A stretch of 27,754 nucleotides of DNA from SKLM01 sp964421785 (GTDB taxonomy: Bacteria; Chloroflexota; Anaerolineae; B4-G1), in the NCBI GenBank assembly GCA_964421785.1, contig CAYQZG010000047.1, forward strand, positions 1 to 27,754, written 5' to 3'. Shown here piece by piece: positions 1-6,804 of this stretch. Each line of letters starts with the position of its first letter. The stretch's first letter is position 1. The notes beneath the pieces were generated by a model, which worked only from the letters and a program-made list of their open reading frames with translations, searched no databases and was not told the DNA's origin. The translations under genes were made by a program, and so were the position numbers.

Positions 1-20
1 TGCCTGGGCGGAATCGCCCC

Positions 21-176
21 AACACTACAACCGCACTTGCCAGAGGAGCAGACTTACGAAGTCTTGGAGTCCACGCCCAACGCGGTGTAGAGGCACTCAC
101 AGAACGATTCCAGGCCTGTCTAGCATTGTCGCGCAGACTTCGGAAGTCTCTTGCGGGAAATGAGGTTGTAGTACTA
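21..176. repeat. MITE-like repeat G, copy 1
   Basis: An approximately 156-bp element begins with ACTACAACC and ends with GGTTGTAGTACTA, so its ends are inverted repeats of each other. A second copy at 21381-21537 differs at only about 15 positions by eye. Internally it carries palindromic pieces resembling AGACTTCGGAAGTCT. It encodes nothing recognisable and sits just downstream of the EamA transporter. Its right end (CTA on the plus strand at 174-176) supplies the TAG stop codon of that gene. A non-autonomous transposable element is the best explanation; no transposase is present in the window. Confidence 0.75.
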
Positions 177-1070
177 AGCGGAACGGCGCGACCCGGAGGC
201 CACCACGATACCTACGAGGATCAACAAGCCACCTCCTATCGCCCAGATGGTCGGCCGCTCGCCCAGCAACCACCAAGCAAGAAATGTCGAACCGATGGGC
301 TCGCCCAGCGTAGCCAGCGTCACGAACGTCGCCGAGAGATAGCGCAGCGCCCAGTTCAACGCGGAGTGGCCCAGGATTTGGGGGCCCAGCGCCATCAGTC
401 CCAACCAAAACCACGTCTCCGGCTGTTGAGGGAGCCAGGCCACGCCCGAGATCAACAGTGTGCCAAGCAGAACCACGGCAGCGGTTCCGTAAACCGGGTA
501 GACGTAGCCCAGCAGCGAGAGCCGCGCCCGCAGCCGTCTCCCGATGACGAAGTAGCCGGCGGCAGAAATCCCTCCAACCAGGGCCAAGATGTCCCCCAGA
601 AACCGATGACTACCCTCGCCCAGATCGCCGAGTGCGATAACCCCGCTGCCAAGAACCGCGACGACAAGAGCGATGATCATACGCCGCTCCAGACGCTCGT
701 CCAGCAGCAGGTGGGATCCAAGCGCAGCGAAGATGGGATGGGTCGTCATCAGCACGACCGAGGCCGCCACTGACGTCAATGAGAGCGATGTGATCCAGGA
801 CAGGAAATGAATGGCCAGCAGCAAGCCGGAAAGGAGAACGCGCCGCCACTCACCAACCGTCAATGTCTCCCATTCACGGCGCGCCCTGGCTATAGCAACC
901 GGCGTCAGAATCAGCGTCGCCAGCGTCAGACGCCACGCAGCCACTGTCAGCGAATGAGCTCCAGCCTGGGCCAGTCGAATCAGAATCGCGGCGCTGGATA
1001 CGGTGAAAACCCCTATACCGAGGCCGACATAGGGGCGAACACCGTCCTCTCGTGGTGGTGTTTGCGAAAT
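174..1070 (-). CDS. EamA/DMT-family transporter
   Basis: Predicted inner-membrane protein of the drug/metabolite transporter superfamily (EamA repeats, normally about 300 residues and ten membrane segments). Successive hydrophobic segments are visible, and the second EamA repeat ends with ALNWALRYLSATFVTLATL and GEPIGSTFLAWWLLGE, typical of the family. The substrate cannot be read from sequence. The first in-frame GTG (944) would remove the first membrane segment. The frame stays open upstream and reads VGLGIGVFTVSSAAILIRLA, exactly what the family needs. No ATG, GTG or TTG lies between 945 and the upstream stop near 1146. A strong Shine-Dalgarno GGAGGG lies 5 nt before an ATT codon at 1068-1070, so I place the start there, giving 298 residues. 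Immediately upstream lies a copy of repeat B (1086-1150), which may have displaced the original leader. Function class is confident; the start is not. Confidence 0.8.
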   Translation of the reverse strand: MSQTPPREDGVRPYVGLGIGVFTVSSAAILIRLAQAGAHSLTVAAWRLTLATLILTPVAIARARREWETLTVGEWRRVLLSGLLLAIHFLSWITSLSLTSVAASVVLMTTHPIFAALGSHLLLDERLERRMIIALVVAVLGSGVIALGDLGEGSHRFLGDILALVGGISAAGYFVIGRRLRARLSLLGYVYPVYGTAAVVLLGTLLISGVAWLPQQPETWFWLGLMALGPQILGHSALNWALRYLSATFVTLATLGEPIGSTFLAWWLLGERPTIWAIGGGLLILVGIVVASGSRRSA

Positions 1071-1085
1071 AGATCCCTCCTCTGT

Positions 1086-1150
1086 AAGCGAAGCGACATC
1101 CGCTTTGAAAAAGGTAAGCGACTGGGCGGCCTCCGCCCGGCATCCTCATC
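1086..1150. repeat. Repeat B copy at the EamA 5' end
   Basis: Contains the repeat B core (AAGGTAAGCG next to AAGCGAAGCGACATCCGC) and ends in the palindromic GGCGGCCTCCGCC. It closely matches the copy inside pgl at 2597-2640. It lies directly before the Shine-Dalgarno of the EamA gene and stays open in that reading frame. Confidence 0.65.
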
Positions 1151-1218
1151 GGTGTAGAGACTCTCGTCACCGCCCTATTATACCACCCCTGGTGGCAGCC
1201 AAAAGCCGCGCCGCATCA

Positions 1219-1842
1219 TCACAGGCCCCCTCGCCCCAGACAAATCCAGAACCAAAGGGCGTACTCGGGCGACACAGTCACCCGCACGTCGGCCGGTATG
1301 TGGATGTGCGTCCCGGAGAAACCTGCCAAGGGATGCCGTCTATCCCCCTGCTGCGGAACGGTCTCGTAGACAAATCCACAGCCGCCGACGGCGGCGTCTC
1401 GATTGAGTTCTTCCACCCAGTAACTATCGACCGGCTCGGCGCCAGATATGCGCTCGTACCACGTCAGCTTGAGCTTGGGCAACTCCCGCCGCTCCGACAG
1501 ACTGATCAGTGCATCCAAGGCAGTCACGACGCCCGGCTGCAACACGCCTGTGCGCACGTTGTGGGGCATCACCTCCACGTCGCGGAAGGCAAGTCGACCA
1601 CTCGGCGCCCCAATCCTCACGTCCGGGATGATGACGTGCCCACCGTTTGCCTTCAGACGACTCACCTCCTCCCGGAAGCTTTGACAGATGGCCTCCAGGC
1701 GACCGACGTTCTCCCGGTCGAACCGAATGCACATGGTGACTGCGTCGACCCACGATCTCCCCCCCGCTGGGGGGGGATTAAGGGGGGGTGACCGTGTCGA
1801 CACGGTGACCACGGTCGACCGCACGCCTCCGCCATCAGTCAC
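1219..1842 (-). CDS. Hypothetical protein with a repeat-derived leader
   Basis: An open frame of 207 codons (GTG start at 1842) that I cannot assign to a family. The first 36 residues are encoded by a nested repeat C/A/C block (1745-1823) and read as RSPPLNPPPAGG-type low-complexity sequence. From residue 37 (MCIRFDRENVGRLEAICQSF) the composition becomes that of an ordinary globular protein. A Cys-containing segment GGCGFVYETV lies near residues 153-162, followed by FSGTHIHIPADVRVTVSPEY close to the C-terminus. No signal peptide or membrane segment is seen. An alternative ATG at 1734 lies just inside the repeat boundary but lacks a Shine-Dalgarno. The native N-terminus may have been lost when the repeat entered, so this may be a truncated gene. 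It lies between pgl and the EamA gene. Confidence 0.5.
   Translation of the reverse strand: MTDGGGVRSTVVTVSTRSPPLNPPPAGGRSWVDAVTMCIRFDRENVGRLEAICQSFREEVSRLKANGGHVIIPDVRIGAPSGRLAFRDVEVMPHNVRTGVLQPGVVTALDALISLSERRELPKLKLTWYERISGAEPVDSYWVEELNRDAAVGGCGFVYETVPQQGDRRHPLAGFSGTHIHIPADVRVTVSPEYALWFWICLGRGGL
1745..1823. repeat. Nested repeat C/A/C block
   Basis: Repeat A (1754-1789; a C7-GCT-G7 palindrome followed by ATTAAGGGGGGG) is flanked on one side by GCGTCGACCC and on the other by GTGACCGTGTCGACACGGTGACC and a further ACGGTCGACC. The same architecture occurs at 8286-8358 inside rpe, implying that A inserted into an existing C element or that the two move together. Confidence 0.7.
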
Positions 1843-1950
1843 GCCGAGTGCGTCGTGCGCAGGGAGCGATCAAGAAGCAGGGAAATGAAATAGCTAGAGG
1901 GGATGGAAGACGCCGGAGAGAGCGGCCGTCAACGCGATCTGGAAGACCAC

Positions 1951-2010
1951 TCAAGAAAGGTAAGCGAAGGAAGCGCAGCGGCTGAAGCGGCATCCGCATC
2001 AAGAAAGGGA
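1951..2010. repeat. Repeat B copy downstream of pgl
   Basis: Reads CTCAAGAAAGGTAAGCG followed by AAGGAAGCGCAGCGGCTGAA and GCGGCATCCGC, almost the same as the copy at 26820-26872 in the anti-sigma gene. It occupies most of the short region between the pgl stop codon and the next gene. Confidence 0.7.
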
Positions 2011-2021
2011 AATACAGCGGC

Positions 2022-2792
2022 CTACCCCTCCAGCTTGGCAGCAGCGTCCCGATCCACCAGCCAGGTCAACGTCCCATCGGTGGGTTGAATCAACTCGGCA
2101 GGCAGTCGGGGGATAGACGTCGTCCCTTGGTCAGCATGAACGCGAGCGAGCGCGTCCGCCTTCCTCTCCCCACTGACCAGGAAGATGACGTGACGAGCAT
2201 TGTTAATGACCGGAAGCGTCAGTGTGACGCGCCAGGCATCCAGCTTCTCCACGTAGACGGCGACAGCGTCATATCGTCGCTCCTCAAGCGCCGTTGTTTC
2301 CGGGAAGAGGGAAGCCGTATGACCATCAGATCCCAAGCCCAGGAGGATCAGGTCGAAGCGCCCCTTGTCGCCCAGGACAGCCTCCAACTCCACTCGATAC
2401 GCCGCTGCAGCCTCTGCGGGCGGCAGCTCTCCGAGGATACGATGCACCAAGATCTCCCCCCCGCTGGGGGGGACTAAGGGGGGGAGCAGGGCTTGGCGCG
2501 CCATGCGGTAGTTGCTGTCCGGATGGTCGGGCGGCACACACCGTTCGTCACCCCAGAAGAGCTCAACGCGGGACCAATCGACCGCCAGAGAACGTGGTGC
2601 CTCCGCTTTGAAAAAAGTAAGCGAAGCGACATCCGCCAAGAGGCGATACATAGGCTGAGGCGTCGAGCCGCCGGCAAGCGCCACGACGAAGCGCCCTCGC
2701 TCAGCGATCGCGGTGGACGCGAGCGTGACAAACCGTTCCGCTGCCAACTCGGCCAGGCGTCTAGCGCTGGAGACGACCGTGATCTCGCTCAC
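2022..2792 (-). CDS. pgl: 6-phosphogluconolactonase
   Basis: Hydrolyses 6-phosphogluconolactone to 6-phosphogluconate, the second step of the oxidative pentose-phosphate pathway, in the cytoplasm. DevB/SOL-type motifs are clear: ALAGGSTPQPMY (residues 38-49), FWGDERCVPPDHPDSNY (79-95) and LLGLGSDGHTASLFP. The GTG start overlaps the zwf stop (GTGA shared), with AGGAAG upstream, so translation is probably coupled to zwf. At 256 residues it is slightly long because of two in-frame repeat insertions. Residues about 53-68 (ADVASLTFFKAEAPRS) come from repeat B between LL and the normal VDWSRVELFWGD, and residues about 104-115 (LVPPSGGEI) come from repeat A just before VHRI. Both fall in expected surface-loop positions and leave the catalytic motifs intact, so the enzyme may still be active. 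Confidence 0.93.
   Translation of the reverse strand: MSEITVVSSARRLAELAAERFVTLASTAIAERGRFVVALAGGSTPQPMYRLLADVASLTFFKAEAPRSLAVDWSRVELFWGDERCVPPDHPDSNYRMARQALLPPLVPPSGGEILVHRILGELPPAEAAAAYRVELEAVLGDKGRFDLILLGLGSDGHTASLFPETTALEERRYDAVAVYVEKLDAWRVTLTLPVINNARHVIFLVSGERKADALARVHADQGTTSIPRLPAELIQPTDGTLTWLVDRDAAAKLEG
2451..2485. repeat. Repeat A copy in pgl
   Basis: GATCTCCCCCCCGCTGGGGG followed by GGACTAAGGGGGGG. The stretch is identical over about 34 bp to the copy at 24320-24354 in the ccdA-like gene. On the coding strand it reads P-P-L-V-P-P-S-G-G-E-I without a stop. Confidence 0.8.
2597..2640. repeat. Repeat B copy in pgl
   Basis: CGCTTTGAAAAAAGTAAGCG followed by AAGCGACATCCGCC, matching the copy at 1086-1150. 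On the coding strand it is translated as ADVASLTFFKAEA within 6-phosphogluconolactonase. Confidence 0.7.
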
Positions 2793-4324
2793 GATTCTTC
2801 CTTACCTCCACCGCAACACTGATGATGCCAGGCCCGGCCATCGCGCGCCAGGAGCTGATCCGCCACGGACGGCCCCCATGTGCCGGACGCGTAGAATGCC
2901 AGCGGCGGTCCCTCTTCCCCTTCCCACCGCTCCAGCACTGGATCTATCAGGGACCATGCCAGCTCGATCTCGTCCGCCCGCGCGAAGAGCGACGCGTCGC
3001 CGTTGAGAGCGTCGAGCAGCAGCCGCTCGTAGGCATCGGGCAAGGCATCGGTGCCAAAGTGTCCGGCGTAGTGAAACTCCATCGTCACAGGACGAGTCTG
3101 CATCCCGGCGCCAGGCTCCTTGGCCTGGAAGCGGAGGTGGATGCCCTCGTTAGGCTGGATACACAAGGAGAGCACGTCGGCTGTGATATCCTTCTCCCGC
3201 CCAACGGCGAACATCAGGTGGGGCACACACTTGAACTGGATGGCGATCTCCGTGGTCTTCAACGCCAGATTCTTCCCCGAGCGCAGGTAGAACGGCACGC
3301 CCCGCCAGCGCCAGTTGTCGACCCACAGCTTAAGCGCAGCATAAGTGGGGGTGTCGGAATCCGGCGCGACCTCCTCCTCGTCGCGGTATTCGCGGTATTG
3401 GCCCCGCACTGTCTCCGTGATCGGCGGGATAGCCTCCAGAACCTTGGCCTTCTCATCGCGCAATGCGTTGGCCTCAAACGCGACGGGCGGCTCCAGCGCC
3501 GTCAGCGTCAGCAGCTGGACCAAGTGGTTCTGGAACATGTCGCGCAACACGCCCGCCTGCTCGTAGTAACCGGCACGATGACCGACGCCGACGCTCTCTG
3601 CCACGCTGATCTGCACGTGATCGACATAGTTGCGACTCCAAAGGGGCTCGAAGATCGCGTTGGCAAAGCGGAAGCTCATGATGTTCTGTACCGTCTCCTT
3701 GCCCAGATAATGATCGATGCGGTAGATCTGGTGCTCGTCAAAGACGGTGTGAAGCTCCTCATTGAGCCGTCGCGCGCTCTCCAGGTCATGGCCGAAGGGT
3801 TTCTCCACAATGATGCGCCGCCAGCCCTCGTCGCTCCGATTGAGCCCAGCCCTTCCCAGTCGATCGACGATCATAGGATAGAGTGTGGGGGGAACGGCCA
3901 GATAGAAGAGCACGTTGCTGCCGGCCTCCTCGCGACCCAACGGCGTTTCGCTTGGCATTTCACGCACCGATGCCAACCGGTTGCCGAGGCGACGGTAGGT
4001 CTCCAGGTCAGAGAGATCACCGGCCATGTAGACATAGTTCTTGGCATACTCGGACCAAAGCTGACAGACGCCCTGCGCGCCCGACGCAGCACGGGAGTAC
4101 TCGACGATACCGTCATACAGCCGATCCCTGAAGGCTTCATCAGTGTACTCACTTCTGGATATGCCGATGACGCGCGTCTTCGGCGAGAGCAATTGGCGGC
4201 AAGAAAGCGTGTGTAGCGCTGGCACCAGCTTGCGCTGTGTCAGGTCGCCCGACGCGCCAAAGATCACGATGGTGGCTGGGACCGACTCACGAATGGCTTG
4301 TCTGGATTCACTGGAAACTTTCAT
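2789..4324 (-). CDS. zwf: Glucose-6-phosphate 1-dehydrogenase
   Basis: Oxidises glucose 6-phosphate to 6-phosphogluconolactone with NAD(P)+, the entry step of the oxidative pentose-phosphate pathway. At 511 residues it has normal length. The nucleotide-binding motif IFGASGDLTQRKL lies at residues 21-33, the EKPFG motif at about 174-178, and the active-site signature RIDHYLGKE at about 202-210, followed by TVQNIMSFRFAN. ATG at 4324 is preceded by AGGAG with a 5-nt spacer. It follows gnd by 34 bp and overlaps pgl by 4 nt, so the three form an operon. The last residues (HHQCCGGGKEES) are unusual but short. No repeat insertion is seen in this gene. Confidence 0.97.
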   Translation of the reverse strand: MKVSSESRQAIRESVPATIVIFGASGDLTQRKLVPALHTLSCRQLLSPKTRVIGISRSEYTDEAFRDRLYDGIVEYSRAASGAQGVCQLWSEYAKNYVYMAGDLSDLETYRRLGNRLASVREMPSETPLGREEAGSNVLFYLAVPPTLYPMIVDRLGRAGLNRSDEGWRRIIVEKPFGHDLESARRLNEELHTVFDEHQIYRIDHYLGKETVQNIMSFRFANAIFEPLWSRNYVDHVQISVAESVGVGHRAGYYEQAGVLRDMFQNHLVQLLTLTALEPPVAFEANALRDEKAKVLEAIPPITETVRGQYREYRDEEEVAPDSDTPTYAALKLWVDNWRWRGVPFYLRSGKNLALKTTEIAIQFKCVPHLMFAVGREKDITADVLSLCIQPNEGIHLRFQAKEPGAGMQTRPVTMEFHYAGHFGTDALPDAYERLLLDALNGDASLFARADEIELAWSLIDPVLERWEGEEGPPLAFYASGTWGPSVADQLLARDGRAWHHQCCGGGKEES

Positions 4325-4358
4325 GGCAGCTCCTTTCTGAGCATCACGGGGCCGGTCG

Positions 4359-5279
4359 CTAGGACTCTTTCTGCCTCTTCATAGCGTGACCACCGAACTG
4401 GTTGCGCAGAGCGGCCAGCAGCTTGGCACCGTAACTCCTCTGCTGTCGACTGGCGAGCCGCATCTGGAGCGCCAGAGTGATCACCGGCGCTGGCACATCC
4501 AGGTCGATCGATTCGAAGACGGTCCAGCGCCCCTCACCGGAGTCCTCTACGTATCCCTTGATGTCACTGAGACCCTGGTCCTCGGCCAGCGCATCGGCAG
4601 TTAGATCCAGCAACCACGAGCGGATGACCGTGCCGAAGCGCCAGATCTCGGCCACGTTGTGAAGGTCGAGGTCGAACGCCTCCTTCTGCTGCATGATCTC
4701 GAACCCCTCAGCGTAAGCCTGCATCATGCCGTATTCGATGCCGTTGTGAACCATCTTGACAAAGTGACCGGCGCCGCTGGGTCCCACGCGCCCCCAGCCT
4801 TTGTCCGGACCGGGCGCCAGCGTCTCGAAGATCGGCCTCAAGTGCTCTACGATCTCCTCCTCGCCGCCGACCATCATGCCATATCCTTCTTTGAGCCCCC
4901 AGATGCCGCCGCTGACCCCAACGTCCACGAAATGGAGCCCCTTCTTATGGACCAGCTCGGCGTGGCGCAGCGAGTCCTTGTAGTTGGAGTTACCGCCGTC
5001 GATGATGACGTCGCCCGGTTCCAGAACCTCCAGCAACGATGTGACCACTTGCTCGGTGGGACCGCCGGCAGGGACCATCGACCAGGCCACCCGGGCCGGG
5101 GACAGCTCTCCAACGAGCTCCACGAGCGATTCCACCGGGACGACGTTCTCCTCCTCGTCCGCCAGATCGTACGCAACTTCGACGTTAAGACTGTAGCCCA
5201 CCACGCGGTGGCCGTCTCGTGACAGCCTACGCGCCATGTTGGCGCCCATCTTGCCCAGTCCAACGAGTCCTAGCTCCAC
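4359..5279 (-). CDS. gnd: 6-phosphogluconate dehydrogenase (decarboxylating), short NAD-type
   Basis: Converts 6-phosphogluconate to ribulose 5-phosphate and CO2. At 306 residues it belongs to the short GndA/YqeC-like class rather than the roughly 470-residue form. The N-terminal Rossmann motif is GLVGLGKMGANMARRL (residues 4-19). DGGNSNYKDS and GAGHFVKMVHNGIEYGMMQA carry the substrate-binding and catalytic lysine region. The GTG start at 5279 is preceded by AAGGAGG with a spacing of about 9 nt. It is the first gene of the gnd-zwf-pgl group. A MITE-like repeat lies upstream. Confidence 0.95.
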   Translation of the reverse strand: MELGLVGLGKMGANMARRLSRDGHRVVGYSLNVEVAYDLADEEENVVPVESLVELVGELSPARVAWSMVPAGGPTEQVVTSLLEVLEPGDVIIDGGNSNYKDSLRHAELVHKKGLHFVDVGVSGGIWGLKEGYGMMVGGEEEIVEHLRPIFETLAPGPDKGWGRVGPSGAGHFVKMVHNGIEYGMMQAYAEGFEIMQQKEAFDLDLHNVAEIWRFGTVIRSWLLDLTADALAEDQGLSDIKGYVEDSGEGRWTVFESIDLDVPAPVITLALQMRLASRQQRSYGAKLLAALRNQFGGHAMKRQKES

Positions 5280-5373
5280 AGTGCGTATCCTCCTTACCTA
5301 AATCATCTCAGGCCGGTACCAACACCGGATAGCGCGCTCATCACTCAGACGGTCCCACAGATTTGAATCTTAC

Positions 5374-5502
5374 CTAGCACGACGACGTGACCTCTGTCCT
5401 GTGAGACTTCCGAAGTCTTTGTTGGTCTCCCCCCGCTGGGGGGGGCTAAGGGGGAGGGTGACGTCGGAAGTCTTTGGCCAGCGAAACTCTCGTTGTAGCA
5501 TA
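5374..5502. repeat. MITE-like repeat G, copy 2, with nested repeat A
   Basis: Begins CTAGCACGACGACGTGA and ends TCTCGTTGTAGCATA, so the ends are imperfect inverted repeats like those of the other G copies. Its internal AGACTTCCGAAGTCTT and GTCGGAAGTCTT arms are separated by a copy of repeat A (about 5425-5458), which appears to have inserted into the hairpin loop. It fills most of the noncoding stretch between gnd and the nitroreductase gene. Confidence 0.65.
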
Positions 5503-5572
5503 GCGATGGAAGGCCAAAGCACGCTGGGAATTGTACTATCTACCGCTTAGTCTGGCAACCCGTCCAAGCCGA

Positions 5573-5599
5573 GAGCTGGCCAGTTCATAAGGCCAGCTC
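5573..5599 (-). terminator. Hairpin downstream of the nitroreductase gene
   Basis: A perfect 9-bp inverted repeat (GAGCTGGCC / GGCCAGCTC) with a 9-nt loop lies about 35 nt after the nitroreductase stop codon on the minus strand. No T-tract follows, so intrinsic termination is uncertain. It could stabilise the 3' end or belong to an unrecognised repeat. Confidence 0.35.
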
Positions 5600-5633
5600 C
5601 CAGGTCATGCAAGAATCGCAGAGACAGACGACT

Positions 5634-6296
5634 CTACTCGCCCAGCCTGCGCCCCTCCCAGACCCCGTAGTGCGCCTTCGTGCGATCAAAGCGGTCATGC
5701 TTCCCGTGCGGGGGGCGCTCCCGGGCCGGATAGCCCACGGCGATCAGCGCCGGAATGCGCACGCCGAGCTCAGTGGGGATGTGAAGCGCGTCGCGCAGCA
5801 TCTCCTCGGCCATGCCCCAGAGCATACTGTCCGGCTCGCCGACCCAGGCTGTCCCCAGGCCCATGGCAGTGGCTGCGATCAGCATATTCTCTATGGCTGC
5901 GCTCACGTCCATCCGCCACGTCGTCGAGACCTCCGGTCGAGCCGCGGCGGCGATCAGGACCGGCGCCGTCTCAAAATAGGGATGCAGGCCCAGAAAGTCA
6001 GCCAGCTTCTTCTGCAGATCCTTGTCGCGGATGACGATGAAGTGCCAGGGCTGGCGGTTGAGCCGGCAGCCTTGGTTTAGGATCAACAATTCGGGCGCTG
6101 ACGCCTCGCTGCCTCCCGGATGTCGAGGTGCCGTCAGAGCCCGAATCGCATCCTCATCTATCGACCACACAGACTCATCGAGAACTTCTTCCGCCCTACT
6201 TGGCGCTGCAAATGTCGTTGCCAATGAGATAGCAGTCAGCTTTTGCCTGCCAGCGAGCCGCATCGGCCGATATGGCAGCATCAAGTGTACGTCCAT
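5634..6296 (-). CDS. Nitroreductase-family protein, N-terminus degraded
   Basis: The last 150 or so residues are a clear FMN-dependent nitroreductase: NRQPWHFIVIRDKDLQKKLA, then HPYFETAPVLIAAAA, DVSAAIENMLIAATAMGLGT (the helix at the dimer and flavin interface), and IPALIAVGYPARERPPHGKH. The family normally begins with an RRSIRRY-type phosphate-binding segment and an APSxxN motif before RQPW. Here the sequence before NRQPW (ALTAPRHPGGSEASAPELLI) bears no resemblance, and no convincing start codon with a Shine-Dalgarno is present. I place a nominal ATG at 6296, but the frame is open further up into a scaffold gap. This is either a pseudogene or a gene whose 5' part was rebuilt by rearrangement next to the repeat-rich gap. 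Substrate unknown. Confidence 0.65.
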   Translation of the reverse strand: MDVHLMLPYRPMRLAGRQKLTAISLATTFAAPSRAEEVLDESVWSIDEDAIRALTAPRHPGGSEASAPELLILNQGCRLNRQPWHFIVIRDKDLQKKLADFLGLHPYFETAPVLIAAAARPEVSTTWRMDVSAAIENMLIAATAMGLGTAWVGEPDSMLWGMAEEMLRDALHIPTELGVRIPALIAVGYPARERPPHGKHDRFDRTKAHYGVWEGRRLGE

Positions 6297-6459
6297 AATG
6301 TGAAGCGAGACGGTTGTACCTAGCAGCGCTGGCGAACCGCGACCGCGTTGAATGACTCGGTCCAGCAGCCGCCGCCAGCCCGCGCAAATGGACGCTCTCA
6401 TCGACCACCGCCCAGCTCCCCGCGCCAGGCCCTGCCAGCCCGCGCAGTCGCGCGATCTC

Positions 6460-6559
6460 NNNNNNNNNNNNNNNNNNNNNNNNNNNNNNNNNNNNNNNNN
6501 NNNNNNNNNNNNNNNNNNNNNNNNNNNNNNNNNNNNNNNNNNNNNNNNNNNNNNNNNNN
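6460..6559. other. Scaffold gap (100 N)
   Basis: Exactly 100 N, a conventional placeholder of unknown true length. It lies between the nitroreductase gene and an 80-bp tandem repeat at the 3' end of the ATPase gene, which probably caused the assembly break. Confidence 0.99.
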
Positions 6560-6600
6560 CATCCGCCATAAGAAAAGGAAGCACAGCGGCATCCGCCCGG

Positions 6601-6804
6601 CATCCTCCTGGCAATGCACCCTTGACGCCGCACGAGCCGCACGCCCAATCGTCCATCGTCCATCGTCCGTCGTCCGCCTTCATCCTCCTGGCAATGCACC
6701 CTTAACGCCGCACGAGCCGCACGCCCAATCGTCCATCGTCCGTCGTCCGTCATCCGCCTTCATCCGCCTGGCAATGCACCCTTGACGCCGCACGAGCCGC
6801 ACGC
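6601..6804. repeat. 80-bp tandem repeat at the ATPase gene 3' end
   Basis: Two full 80-bp units (6601-6680, 6681-6760) and a partial third (6761-6804) contain GGCAATGCACCCTTGACGCC, GCACGAGCCGCACGC and runs of CATCGTCCGTCGTCC. The third unit is the last part of the ATPase reading frame, so the array arose by tandem duplication of that gene end. A repeat B-like piece (6560-6600) sits between the array and the gap. Confidence 0.85.

Noticed and set aside
2822..4216. Long plus-strand open frame of 464 codons opposite zwf
   Set aside because: It is the antisense of a clear glucose-6-phosphate dehydrogenase; high GC content creates such shadow frames.
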